A stretch of 64,000 bases of DNA from JAMZMI01 sp963848175. GTDB lineage: Bacteria; Bacteroidota; Bacteroidia; Cytophagales; Cyclobacteriaceae. Position 1 is the stretch's first letter. Each line of letters begins with the position of its first letter. Shown in pieces: positions 19,794 through 30,457 of this stretch. A program made the translations under genes and the position numbers. Below the pieces are notes generated by a model. That model was given only the letters and a program-made list of their open reading frames with translations. It did not search any database and was not told the origin of the DNA. Where the stretch lies: NCBI GenBank assembly GCA_963848175.1, contig CAWKCO010000012.1, forward strand, positions 682,001 to 746,000, given 5' to 3'.

Positions 19794-20483
19794 TAAAAGT
19801 CTGAATCCATCCAATCCTAAAAGCTTTGATGGCTCACTTAACTCCAGTTTATCATTTGCTATAGTAACTTTTGACAAGACAGGAAGATCAAAATCATCAG
19901 GACTGATATGGTAAGCAAAAAGTCCTTTTTCACTTAAAAACCACACTTTATTATCGGTAAGAGCAATGTCAAAAAATGAAATATTCTTTTCATTTTGAGC
20001 ATTGGGTATAGGCTGAGCAACGGTAGCTCCTTCGAATAAGATGAAAGCTCCTCTGTTTGTCGCTAAAATCAGATTGCCATAAGTGTCTTTCTCTATGTCA
20101 TATACAAGGAGCAATCCTACTTGATCAACAGCAATTTCGTAGCGTTTAAAATGTTGAAATGTCTTGTCATAACAACTCAATCCATTAGCTGTACCTATCC
20201 AAATTTTGGAACCATCAGCATACATGCTTTGAATAAAATCATCGGAAAGACTGGTGGAATCGTAAGGGTCATGAAAATAATTTTTGACAGAAAATCCGTT
20301 AAAACTATTTAGCCCAAAGCGACTCCCCAACCAAACAAGCCCATCTTCATCCTCCACAATAGAAATGATGCTTGAGTGCGACAACCCTTGGCTAGTATTC
20401 AAATACCTAAACCTGTAGTCATTGCTCCATCCGCGAATGGACAAAAGCAGAAATAGCATCAATAAATAAATACCTCTATTCAC
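19794..20483 (-). pseudogene. Sensor histidine kinase, 5' part (gene split by IS)
   Basis: Starts with GTG at 20483. A signal peptide (MNRGIYLLMLFLLLSIRGWS) is followed by Reg_prop propeller repeats: LVWLGSRFGLNSFNG, IWIGTANGLSCYD. The frame enters the IS at 19793 and ends 17 residues or so later inside it. With the 3' part it would give a kinase of about 1,090 residues. A truncated secreted propeller fragment could still be made, but no signalling can follow. Confidence 0.85.
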
Positions 20484-20697
20484 GAGATGGGGTTGGTGTC
20501 AAATTGGGTTGATACCTTGCAAAGTATGGAAATTAGCACACATTTGAAAATCTGAGAACACAAATAACTTGGGTCTGCAAAATCTGCGCATACACCCAGC
20601 AGACTCAATAGACTTGCTATTATTCACACCAATTATGCCCCTAAAATTTCATCCAGCCGAACGCCACTTTTCAAATTTTTTAGCGATTTCAACCATC

Positions 20698-23035
20698 TCA
20701 GTGCTCCACCGCTATCGGTGCTGCTAGACAACTTTCTGGAATCTTAAATGAATCGACTAGTGGCACAGCATTTTCGCGAATTACCAAGCATAGCTCATTG
20801 ATTTCTCTGCGTATGGCTTTGGTTTTAACTCCTTCCATATAACCATCTTCTAGATACCATCCCTTATGCTTTTCTATTTGGGACAAAGCAAATAGTTGGC
20901 ACAATTGAGTAAGAACAGCCTTTGATTTGGCGTCTTCAGTATTATTCACTTGATCTACAAACTGCTCCAGCACTACTCTCTCTACGTATGCAAAACCTAC
21001 ATTGAGCATGTGGTTTTGTGTTTGGTTAAATGCATCAAAAGAATCCATTCCTGCATCTATATGATGTTTGATCCGTCGTGCTGCTGAAGCCAAAATTTGC
21101 TTTTCGCGAAAGCGGAAGGCACTCAAATAAAAATCAAAATCCAACAAATGCTCTTTGGACGTATTCCTAACAGCTATTGGATTTCGTTCTGCCACGGATG
21201 TTTTGGCCATATCCGCTATGTAGCCGATGATTCCAAAAAGATTTATGTCTGAAAATTCTTTTTTAAATTCTGACAAGCGACTTTTAGCAACCAATTGCAT
21301 CAAGCACGGTATTGTCCCCTTCAAATGTGGTATAGATATCCGTATCGTTTTTTAGTCGGTCTATTCTATTTTCTGATAAATAACCTTTGCCACCACATGC
21401 TTCTCTGCACTCTTGCAAAGCGTCGGTCGTGTGCCAAGTACTGTAGGCTTTCAGTCCAGCAGCAAGTGCCTCTATCTCCTGCATATCGGCTTCCGAGCGT
21501 GCCAAAAACCTTTCTGTGAGGTATTGTAAAGAAAAATGTAGCGCATAGGTGGTTGCTAAGAGAGGCATAAGCCTACGCTGATGGGTACGGTAATTAAGGA
21601 TAGGTACTTCTCCTTCGTTTTCTGGGCCAAACTGTCGGCGCTTATCACCATGTTTTATGGCGATGGTCAAGCCAGATTTGGTAGCGCTCAATCCAGACCT
21701 TGGAATTCCAATTCTGCCTCCCACCAAAGTGCCGAGCATCGTAAAAAATCGTCTATTATCACTAGAGATGGGGCTTTCAAATTTTCCATCTTCACTCACA
21801 GATGCAAATCGGTCGAGCATATTTTCATAAGGGATAATGACCTGATCGAACCAGATTTTACCATTATCAACCCCATTCAATCCCATTTTCCTCCCACAAT
21901 CTTCGATTCTCACTCCATGTAGAAGATTTTTGGATTTATCTCGAAGCGGAACCAAAAACGCATTTACCCCATAATCCACCTCATCAATGATCAGCTTCGC
22001 AAAAACGGTGGCCATCTCGCCATGCACTGCCGCATTGCCAATATACTCCTTACAAGCATCGAGATGTGGTGTGTGAATGGTAAAAGTCCTACTTTCTCTA
22101 TTGTATGTTGCGGTTGTTTCAAGCCCTTTCACATTCGACCCATGGCGGGTTTCAGTCATTGCAAAGCAACCTGGTAAATCCAAGACTCGCAACTGTGGCA
22201 AGTATTTTTCATGATGCTTTTTGGTACCCAAAAAATTGATACTCATACCAAACAATCCAAACTGTACACCAAATTTGATGACCAAACTCAAATCGTGGTA
22301 AGAAAGCGTTTCCATGATACTGAAGTACGCACGCATATCTCCACCACCTGCATACGCTTCAGGGTATCCCATTCCACCAAAGCCCTGTTCGGCGAGATAT
22401 TTACACCATTTGAGCACTTTCTCTCTATAAACAGAAAGATTGTCTGTTTCCAAATAAGCAAATTCTGGATCAGAAATAACCGTCTTCACTTTACGAATGG
22501 TTTCCTTGTCTTTTCCATCCAATATATCCGCCATAACCTGCGTGTCGAAAGACTGATCTGTGGTTTGACTAGAAGTAAAAGTGGTACGATTGGCAGACCG
22601 AAGATGATAGGCTGCTTCATTGGTAATGACACCAAGTGCTTCCTCAATATTTGTAAGGGGTGCTCTGGCCTGATCAAGGGAGGCGGTATCTTGATTGCGG
22701 GCATTAAGGGCTGCTAATTTCAATCCAATATCTACCAGAGAATTGCGCATCTCTGGACTCAACTCGGGCGCTATTTTCCTGATTTCGTGCAACCATGCCT
22801 TCAACTCTTGGGGCTCTGGGGGATTCTGGGGATCCAGTTGCACAAGTAAAAAAGCACGTTCTTCGTCAGAGAGCCATGCCTGTCCATCAATAAGTTCTCG
22901 AATTTTAATAAGTTCACTAGGCGTGAGAACGGCATCTGCCCAAACCATATAAAGCATGGGCAAAAAAGCGTAAAGTGATGAATTCTTTTGAAAATGTGGG
23001 GATGCTAATATTTTATCGGACATATTTTGGGTCAT
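20698..23035 (-). pseudogene. Acyl-CoA oxidase/dehydrogenase-like protein, one frameshift
   Basis: A large ACOX-like flavoprotein of about 770 residues read in two frames. The first (23035 to 21284) holds the acyl-CoA dehydrogenase core: FAMTETRHGSNVKG for flavin and substrate binding, CGGKGYLSENRIDRLKNDTD, then TTFEGDNTVL, the conserved catalytic-loop motif. There the frame ends early. One extra base at about 21301 separates it from the second frame (MQLVAKSRLSEF onward), which carries the ACOX C-terminal helical domain. Expected role: oxidation of fatty acyl-CoA, first step of beta-oxidation. Confidence 0.8.
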
Positions 23036-23097
23036 AATTATTGTTAAAAGTAGTTCGGCATTTATTATCCGGCACTAATTGTTTGTTTCTTTGCGCC

Positions 23098-23874
23098 GTG
23101 AGAGTATTGATAACTTTTCTTCTTTTCGCTGCTATATGGCATACGGTTTTTTCGCAAACAAAGATTGCTGGAAAGATAGTAAACGAACAAAATGAAGATA
23201 TAGGTTTTGCCCATGTTTATAATAAAAGCAATGGTTTGGGCAAAGTGAGCGACATGTTTGGAAATTTCTCTTTAGTTGCTAAAAAGGGAGATACCATCCA
23301 GTTTTCTTTTGTGGGTTACCAAACACTGACCATGGTGCTAGAGCCCGTGCATGTTTCCACCTATATGAAAGTGGTTTTACCTGAAGATTCTAGACTGCTG
23401 CCCTCTATCACAATCTTTGCAGATTCACAACTCAAAGTTCCAATCAATGTACAAGGCACACCTATTTTCATCACAGGGGTAAGTTCAGAAGAGGAGCAAA
23501 AACCTCTAAAACCTGGCAAAGTCTCTATGGGAACTAGCCCAGGTGTAGGTGGAATACCTGGTGGTGGAGTTACCATCAATGGCCCTATTACCTATTTCAG
23601 CAAGGATGAAAGGGAAAAACGCGAAGCTGTGCGAGTCAAAGAAGAATCACGTGAAACATATACCTACAACCAGTTTGTATCGGAGGATAGCGTACGCCAA
23701 AAGCTAATGAGAATCTATCAAATTGACAGTTCGCAATACAGCAGAATCATTATTCGACTCAATAGACAATTTCCCGGTGTGCAAAAAGCTGATACTCGTG
23801 AAGAAGTATGGCACTGGATCATCCGGTTTTTTGATGAACAAGTGCCAGTGGTGAAGATTTATGATATGCATTGA
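23098..23874 (+). CDS. Secreted protein with carboxypeptidase-like regulatory domain
   Basis: 258 residues from GTG at 23098 (VRVLITFLLFAAI), which gives a clean signal peptide ending VFSQ; the frame is open to 23041 but the extra residues look non-coding. A CarboxypepD_reg-like beta sandwich follows (KIAGKIVNEQNEDIGFAHVY, FVGYQTL). Then come a Gly-rich stretch and a basic/acidic C-terminal region with no known domain. Proteins of this kind are typical Bacteroidota envelope proteins; function unknown. Divergent from the acyl-CoA oxidase gene. Confidence 0.7.
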   Translation: MRVLITFLLFAAIWHTVFSQTKIAGKIVNEQNEDIGFAHVYNKSNGLGKVSDMFGNFSLVAKKGDTIQFSFVGYQTLTMVLEPVHVSTYMKVVLPEDSRLLPSITIFADSQLKVPINVQGTPIFITGVSSEEEQKPLKPGKVSMGTSPGVGGIPGGGVTINGPITYFSKDEREKREAVRVKEESRETYTYNQFVSEDSVRQKLMRIYQIDSSQYSRIIIRLNRQFPGVQKADTREEVWHWIIRFFDEQVPVVKIYDMH

Positions 23875-24002
23875 AGAGTCCGCCAGCATTTACTTAACTG
23901 CATTGATAACGAGGATAATAATTTTAGAATGTCACTGATATTTGCTCGCCTTAAGGGGGGAAAAATCAACCAGCCTCAAGGTGGTTAGTTATTTTATTCT
24001 AC

Positions 24003-24010
24003 TACGTTTG
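24003..24010 (+). promoter_or_regulatory. Probable Bacteroidota -7 promoter element
   Basis: TACGTTTG matches the Bacteroidota -7 consensus TAnnTTTG exactly and lies 20 bases before the ATG at 24031. No clean -33 element was found at the right distance, so this is a likely rather than certain promoter. Confidence 0.45.
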
Positions 24011-24030
24011 CGGCAACTTAGTTTTACAGT

Positions 24031-26265
24031 ATGAAATTTCTTTTGATACCAGCATCATTCTTAATCTGTCATTTCCATGTTTATGGACAAATACAAGTAT
24101 CAGATTTATCTCTTACTTATGAGGAGGATTTTAATACGCTTCCTATAAATGCAAGCTCTCAAGAAGATCCATGGCTAGATAATGTCACGCTTCCAAACTG
24201 GTATGCTGAAAACGAGACGTTAGAAACATTGAACATACGCTATGGCGGTACTAGATCTACAGGAGGATCGTCTAATAGAGGGATGTATAGCTTCGGTGAT
24301 AGAAATGTTCCTGACATGGCTTTGGGAGTAATCGCCACCAATTCTTCTGGCGATATCACATTTGGCATAAAATATGAAAATGTAAGTGGAGAAACTATAG
24401 AATCAGTTACAGTATCTTATATAGGAGAACAGTGGCGGATATCAAATGGTCAACTTCCACAAGTGATTGGATTCTCGTACCTCGTTTATAATTCTAATCC
24501 TGACCTCACGTTTCCCGAAAGAAGCACAGGATATACTTACGTTCCAGAACTCTATTTTACATCACCAAAGTTTGATACCACTGGCCTTCTACTAGCTGGA
24601 AATACAGGGTTTCCGCTTAATGGTAATCTCCCAGAAAATAACACGCTAATGACATTTTCTTTTAATGTCACGATCGCTGATGGAGAGTTTTTGTTGTTGC
24701 GTTGGTATCAAGAAAATACCTCTAAGCTGGAGTTTGGTCTTGCTATAGATGATCTATCTGTGGACTTTTCAAATATGGCAGTTGATGAGCTTTCCTTCTA
24801 CAGCAATTCCCCAATTTATCATTACATTTCTGGTCCGATTGATCTTAGAATACCAGATAAAGACGACACACAGGTCTACGACCCTCCAGTCACGGTTGAG
24901 TCAGGTGATCCAACCCCTGAAGAGTCAGAATGGAGAGACTTAATACAGAATATCTTGGATGAAAATTATGTAGAAGCGAGGACAGACGCGCCTACCTTGG
25001 GCTATGAATTAATTTCATTCTACGACGGTACAAATAGCGACAAATTGCACTACGTTCTTCGTCACAATGGAGCTGTCGACAATCTACATCATTGGGGCAC
25101 TTATATTTTCAATTCTTCTCCAACACATCCAACCACCTACTTATCCGTCCCTCACCCAGTGCATGACGGCCAAACGGGAAGACAAGGAGGGTATCTCTAT
25201 CAACAACTAGATGTATCTGGCATTCATATTTCAGGTAATTACAGATGTTCTTCTAATGATCCTAGTGGATGTCATGGAACTACCAGTGTATGCTCTGGCA
25301 TCAATGATTTTAGAAAATCAGATCCAGCGCACTCTACGGAACACCCGTTTCATTACACATCAGAGGTAATAGCCAACAATCAAAACAATAGTTATTTCAT
25401 TCAATTACATGGTTTTTCACACTCAGACGGTGATCCTGACATAATATTATCTAATGGAACAGACCAAACTCCTTCTGGATCAGATAAAGTCGCTAGTTAC
25501 GTCTCATATATTGATAATAATACAGAGTTCAATGCTGCTGGAGTTCATTCTGATCCATATGACGTCAAGCTAACTGGCTATACAAATACACTAGGAAGAT
25601 ATTTGAACGAGCATCAATCAAATATCTGTGAGTCAAATCAGATTGCCAATAGTGCAACTGATCGATTTGTTCATATTGAACAAAGAGGAGAGTTAAGAGA
25701 AATAGAATCTAACTATGCTGTCATTGAATTGGCCTTAGAGCATATTCTTGCAACAATACTACCCCTCGATCTTAAACGGTTTCGACATACTTGTAACGGT
25801 TTCGTTTGCCAACTGAAGTGGCAGAGCACTTACTCTCACAACGTAGAACGAATTGAAATTCTTGGATCAGAAGATGCTGTTTCGTTTACGAAAATAGCAC
25901 ATGTGGCAGGAAATAACACACCCGGGGTATCGAGTTATCAACTGAGTTTACCTAACCACTTTATGAAATATTATCGTCTTAAAACTGTTGATTTTAATGG
26001 TTTTGAGGAAAATCATAACATAATTTTAGCTCAACATTCAAATACTATAACATCAATTCATCCCAATCCTTTTAATGAATATATATCCGTAAGTGCTGAG
26101 CTAGGAATACCAATATACATTTACTCTATTCATGGAAAATTGGTACTACAAGATTCTGTTGAAAGCAAAGCACACCAAATCTCTACAAAAAATCTACCAA
26201 GTGGGATATACATGGTATCATTTGGTGAAAAGACACCTATGCAATATAAGTTAATAAAAAGGTGA
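24031..26265 (+). CDS. T9SS-exported protein, putative zinc hydrolase
   Basis: 744 residues. A signal peptide (ending HVYGQ) is followed by a beta-sandwich-like N-terminal region (about 25-250, YEEDFNTLP, WLDNVTLPNWYAENE) common in Bacteroidota exported enzymes. The middle domain (about 300-570) is rich in ordered His and Asp: VPHPVHDGQTGRQGGY, DPAHSTEHPFHYTSEVI, IQLHGFSHSDGD and FVHIEQRGELRE. These could form a zinc site of an amidohydrolase or carboxypeptidase-like enzyme. The C-terminus (from about 670; SIHPNPFNEYISV ... LPSGIYMVSF) is a T9SS type A sorting domain, which sends the protein to the cell surface or medium. Confidence 0.75.
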   Translation: MKFLLIPASFLICHFHVYGQIQVSDLSLTYEEDFNTLPINASSQEDPWLDNVTLPNWYAENETLETLNIRYGGTRSTGGSSNRGMYSFGDRNVPDMALGVIATNSSGDITFGIKYENVSGETIESVTVSYIGEQWRISNGQLPQVIGFSYLVYNSNPDLTFPERSTGYTYVPELYFTSPKFDTTGLLLAGNTGFPLNGNLPENNTLMTFSFNVTIADGEFLLLRWYQENTSKLEFGLAIDDLSVDFSNMAVDELSFYSNSPIYHYISGPIDLRIPDKDDTQVYDPPVTVESGDPTPEESEWRDLIQNILDENYVEARTDAPTLGYELISFYDGTNSDKLHYVLRHNGAVDNLHHWGTYIFNSSPTHPTTYLSVPHPVHDGQTGRQGGYLYQQLDVSGIHISGNYRCSSNDPSGCHGTTSVCSGINDFRKSDPAHSTEHPFHYTSEVIANNQNNSYFIQLHGFSHSDGDPDIILSNGTDQTPSGSDKVASYVSYIDNNTEFNAAGVHSDPYDVKLTGYTNTLGRYLNEHQSNICESNQIANSATDRFVHIEQRGELREIESNYAVIELALEHILATILPLDLKRFRHTCNGFVCQLKWQSTYSHNVERIEILGSEDAVSFTKIAHVAGNNTPGVSSYQLSLPNHFMKYYRLKTVDFNGFEENHNIILAQHSNTITSIHPNPFNEYISVSAELGIPIYIYSIHGKLVLQDSVESKAHQISTKNLPSGIYMVSFGEKTPMQYKLIKR

Positions 26266-26289
26266 AACTTTCATTCTCCTCTGTTACAA

Positions 26290-29010
26290 TCAATAATCCG
26301 CATGCCTTCCACAGCTATCCATCAAGCTGAAAACATTGCTATTGAACTGGTCTGCATGTAAAAGATCCTCCATGTTGAGATGTAACCTGTATTTCCAATA
26401 ATGAGGCACGATCGCTGGTACATTGATCCGCTCTTCAAAACAATTTCTACGTCTCAAATCGCCACTCATCGCTAGGAGGTCTTGAATAGGAAAAATAGCC
26501 AACATTGCTGGTGATCGGAGATGCTGAGAAATAATTTCTAGCGCCACCCAAGGCTCACACTCCGATGGTGCTTCACCCTCATGCCCAAGTATCTGATTAT
26601 AAAATCGCTGCGTGGATTCACGATCTTCCAGCCACCACTCTCGCAGGTTGGATACGTCATGACTACCTGTGCTCGTTACATACATATAGGGCACATCTTT
26701 GGGATGCCAAAATCCCCGGTCATCATGCGGCATGCGCTGAATAGCTAGGCTCAAAATTTGTAATTCTTTCATGACACCCGGAACGCACGCTGGAACCATG
26801 CCTAAGTCTTCTCCACAGATTAACATGTCAGTGGCATCTTTGAGCATAGGTAGTTTTTCCATGGCACTAGCCCTCCAAAATTCATTGTGTCGATGATAGA
26901 AAAAGTCATTGTAAACAGACATAAGCGCTTGCTGAGTGTGATGATCCAGCTGCTTAAAACTCTCGGTGTGATACAATGTAATTCGGGGATCGTAGCTGTC
27001 ATCCTCCCTCGGATTGGGAAGCAACAAAACTTCAGTAGGCAATTGATACAAAGCCTCCTTAAAAGCACTGTTAAACAATCCTTTCTTTTCTAACTGTTTT
27101 AAATGATCATTTAGGTATTTATCAATTTCTAGTTGAGCAGAGAAATTTGGCTTCAAATCGAAACGACCATCAGGCCGCTGATCCAATACATTCTCCAGTA
27201 CCCAATCTACGTTTTCACCAAACAATTTATCGGATCAAATTGATGGTAATGTACGGCTTGCAAAAGCGATCAAAATCGAAAGGAAACACCCCTGTCTTTT
27301 AACTCCTTTTCAGAAAGTGGAAGTGAAGGATAAAACCTTCCCAAGAGACCTTGCACTTGTTCCGAATCCATTTCCCAAATTCTAAAAAAACCAAGGATAT
27401 GATCAATGCGAAAGACATCAAAATAGTCCGCCATTTTCACCATGCGGCTGATCCACCAAGAGTAGTTTTCTTTGGCCATTGCCTCCCAGTTGTAAGTAGG
27501 AAATCCCCAGTTCTGTCCCGTGGTTGAGAAGTCATCTGGAGGGTGCTCCAGTCTGACAATCCATATTGAACAAGTGCGGCCATCGCCAGGCATCTACACT
27601 TGATCGGTAGATTCCAATAGGTATATCTCCTTTCAAAACCACGCCACTTTTTCGCGCATATTCGGTAGCCGATTTCAACTGCTTATCAAGATGATATTGT
27701 ATGAAATAATGAACAGCAATATCATCGTAATGAGCTGGTCCGGAGCGGCAAAAGCCAATAAGTCCTTATCCGACATTGAAGCATAACCTCCCCACTGATT
27801 AAAATCCGGAGTTTGGTATTTATCCCTTAAATAAGAAAAAACCGCATACGCGATTATCCAACTTTTACTATTAAGAACAAATACACTTAACTCACTTAGA
27901 ATTCAGAAAGGTTGACTTCACTTCATCAAACTTCCACTTGAAGAATTTTGACTTCATTTTCATCACTGCCTTCATAGTCAAGTCTCATCAAGTGCATTGA
28001 GTCGTTGAGCTTCCTGATCTATCGCATTTTTGCTGCTTGTCGTCCTTCAAATCCCCAATCATTTTCATACTCGCATATATTGGATGGAGTGCATGTACCG
28101 AGATGGCGGCATAGGGATAGGAATCTCTCCAGGTATGTGAAGCCACAGTGTCATTCACTGGCAAAACCTGCACTACTTTCAAGCCTGTTTTTACAGCCCA
28201 GTCCACCATCATGGGGATATCACTAAACTCTCCTACTCCCGCCCCATGAGCCGTACGAATTGAAAAAATCGGTATGGCCAAACCAGCACATTTCCACTCA
28301 CCTACGGGATATGAAAAATATTCATCCGATTGTACAACAACACTTTCATGAGCATGCAGATTTTTCAAACTCAAAAACCTATTGCTTCCTTTTTCCCAAG
28401 TAACGATTTCTCGTGTACTCAAATCAACAATCACATATTTATAGTCGATATAATCTACTTGATCAAAACCTAGCAAATCAGTTTTCCATAGTGGATATTT
28501 TTCGTCACTCAAAAGCACCACGTTTTCAGGATTCCATGCTCCTAAAAAAGGTGCACTTCCAATGATCCCAATGACATAACTCGTACCCACTCTTGGCGCT
28601 CTTATTTGAAATTGAAGACTGGGTGTTCCTCTTACTTTTTTCAATTGACTTTTGCTCGTTACTTTTTTGGGCATTTCTCCTAAAAAAAGCCTTATAAAAT
28701 GGCGCACTGTTTAGGTTATTTTCCGCAGAATCTGGCCACCTAAATTGGTCATTTAGAAACAAACTATTTCCTTCATTAATATTGACGAAATTTCTATAAT
28801 TTCCATATTCAAAAATGGCCTTTACCCCATCTTGCTTGATGACATAACGATACCCGAGCGCGTGTCTCATTTTGATTCAAAATCCAACTTCCAAACACCT
28901 TCTTGATATTGCAATGCAAACTCCTCCACCTTATCTTCTGGCTGCACCAGTTGCACGAATACTTGCTGCCCCCAATGGGTCGCAACCTTCACTCTAAAAA
29001 ATATTTTCAT
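26290..29010 (-). pseudogene. malQ: DPE2-like 4-alpha-glucanotransferase with CBM20 domains, many frameshifts
   Basis: A GH77 gene broken into at least five frames. ATG at 29010 (MKIFFRVKVATHWGQQ) begins the first CBM20 starch-binding domain; a second follows (VIGIIGSAPFLGAWNPENVV). The catalytic part keeps its motifs: FRIDHILGFFRIWEM (nucleophile Asp), CGEDLGMVP (acid/base Glu) and TSTGSHDVSNLREWW. The tandem CBM20 layout is that of DPE2-type MalQ, which acts on maltose and glucans. Single-base shifts occur near 28865 and 28690, repeatedly between 27560 and 28010, and near 27230-27290. No clear in-frame stops or loss of motifs are seen. Confidence 0.75.
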
Positions 29011-29392
29011 ACTCATCTAAACCTCATAAGATTTCAAAATGCAATTTTCCATTTTTGAGACAATCTCTAAACAATAGGCAAGCTGTTTCTGAAAGTTGCT
29101 CACATCTCTCCGAACTAATTCAAAGCAATTTGGCTAATAAAAACGGACATAGGCAAGGCTTTGACATCCAAAACTCACTCTCTACACTTGTTAGCTTGAT
29201 GTTTTTTATCGAATTTGAAATTTTACCTACGAAAGCCACACCCCATTACATCAAACCACATCCAATTCACCTCTTCAATAAAAATATTCAATTCTCAATC
29301 AACTTGTCGGGATAATCGGTTTTAGGAAATATGTTAAGACAGGATCGCACTATATTTGCTTCTTTTTTAAACAGAACCTAAAATCATAAGGT
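29011..29392. other. Intergenic region between malQ and fbaA
   Basis: About 380 bases between divergent genes. It holds the probable fbaA promoter element at 29351. An open frame at 29055-29315 has no family features and looks like chance. No RNA gene was recognised. Confidence 0.45.
29351..29358 (+). promoter_or_regulatory. Probable -7 promoter element for fbaA
   Basis: TATATTTG matches the TAnnTTTG consensus of Bacteroidota housekeeping promoters and lies 34 bases before the aldolase ATG. No textbook -33 TTG is visible; GTTAAG lies roughly in that position. Confidence 0.5.
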
Positions 29393-30457
29393 ATGAAATT
29401 CAGACCAGGAGTACTTACGGGTCAAGAAGCCACCGACCTTCTTAACTACGCTAATGAGAAGAAATTTGCTCTTCCTGCTGTAAACACAATAGGCACACAC
29501 ACCATCAACGGTGTTCTTGAAACTGCCAAAGAGGCAAATGCACCAGTTATCATCCAGTTTTCTAATGGAGGCGCTGCATTTATCGCTGGTAAATCACTAA
29601 GTAACGATGGACAAGCTGCAGCCATCGCTGGTGCTGTTTCTGGTGCGCAACACGTACACCAAATGGCAGAAAAATACGGAGTATCTGTAATTCTTCACAC
29701 AGATCACGCTGCGAAGAAATTGCTTCCTTGGATCGATGGATTGGTCTTGGAAAACGAAAAGCATTTTGACAAAACAGGTGCTCCACTTTTCAGCTCACAC
29801 ATGATAGACTTGTCTGAAGAGCCTTTGGAAGAAAACATTGAAACTTGCGCTAAGTACTTCGAAAGAATGGCCAAAATGGGCATGACGTTGGAGATCGAGC
29901 TGGGTGTGACAGGTGGAGAAGAAGATGGTGTGGACAATACAGATATCGACAGTTCTAAGCTTTACACTCAGCCAGAAGAAGTTTCTTACGCTTACGAAGA
30001 GTTGAAGAAAATCAGCCCGAACTTCACCATTGCTGCGGCATTTGGTAACGTTCACGGAGTATACAAGCCAGGTAACGTGAAGTTGACACCAAAAATTTTG
30101 AAAAACTCTCAAGAGTATATTCAAGAGAAATTTGGAACAGGCAAAAACCCAGTAAACTTTGTATTTCACGGTGGATCTGGTTCTTCAAGAGAAGAAATCA
30201 GAGAGGCAATCGAATATGGAGCTATTAAAATGAACATTGATACAGATACACAATGGGCATTCTGGGATGGAATCAGAGCATTCTATGCTTCTAAAGAAGG
30301 ATACCTACAAGGACAAATCGGAAACCCTGAAGGTGATGATTCTCCAAACAAAAAATACTATGATCCACGTGTGTGGCTTAGAGAAGCAGAAAAGAGCTTT
30401 GTAAAAAGATTGAAGTTGGCGTTTGAAGATCTCAACAACATCAACACAAATGCTTAA
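29393..30457 (+). CDS. fbaA: Class II fructose-bisphosphate aldolase
   Basis: 354 residues, full length for the zinc-dependent class IIA enzyme that interconverts fructose 1,6-bisphosphate with DHAP and glyceraldehyde 3-phosphate. The zinc and catalytic region is seen as VILHTDHAA, TLEIELGVTGGEEDGVDN, FGNVHGVYKPG and FVFHGGSGSS, with the phosphate-binding NIDTDTQWAFWDG near the end. The gene is completely intact although the alpha-glucan genes on both sides are full of frameshifts. Its own promoter element and terminator make it an independent unit. Confidence 0.95.
   Translation: MKFRPGVLTGQEATDLLNYANEKKFALPAVNTIGTHTINGVLETAKEANAPVIIQFSNGGAAFIAGKSLSNDGQAAAIAGAVSGAQHVHQMAEKYGVSVILHTDHAAKKLLPWIDGLVLENEKHFDKTGAPLFSSHMIDLSEEPLEENIETCAKYFERMAKMGMTLEIELGVTGGEEDGVDNTDIDSSKLYTQPEEVSYAYEELKKISPNFTIAAAFGNVHGVYKPGNVKLTPKILKNSQEYIQEKFGTGKNPVNFVFHGGSGSSREEIREAIEYGAIKMNIDTDTQWAFWDGIRAFYASKEGYLQGQIGNPEGDDSPNKKYYDPRVWLREAEKSFVKRLKLAFEDLNNINTNA

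Noticed and set aside
22211..22717. Plus-strand frame of 168 codons
   Set aside because: It is antisense to the well supported acyl-CoA oxidase core and has no family features.
29055..29315. Plus-strand frame of 86 codons before fbaA
   Set aside because: Overlaps the intergenic promoter region and shows no protein-like pattern.
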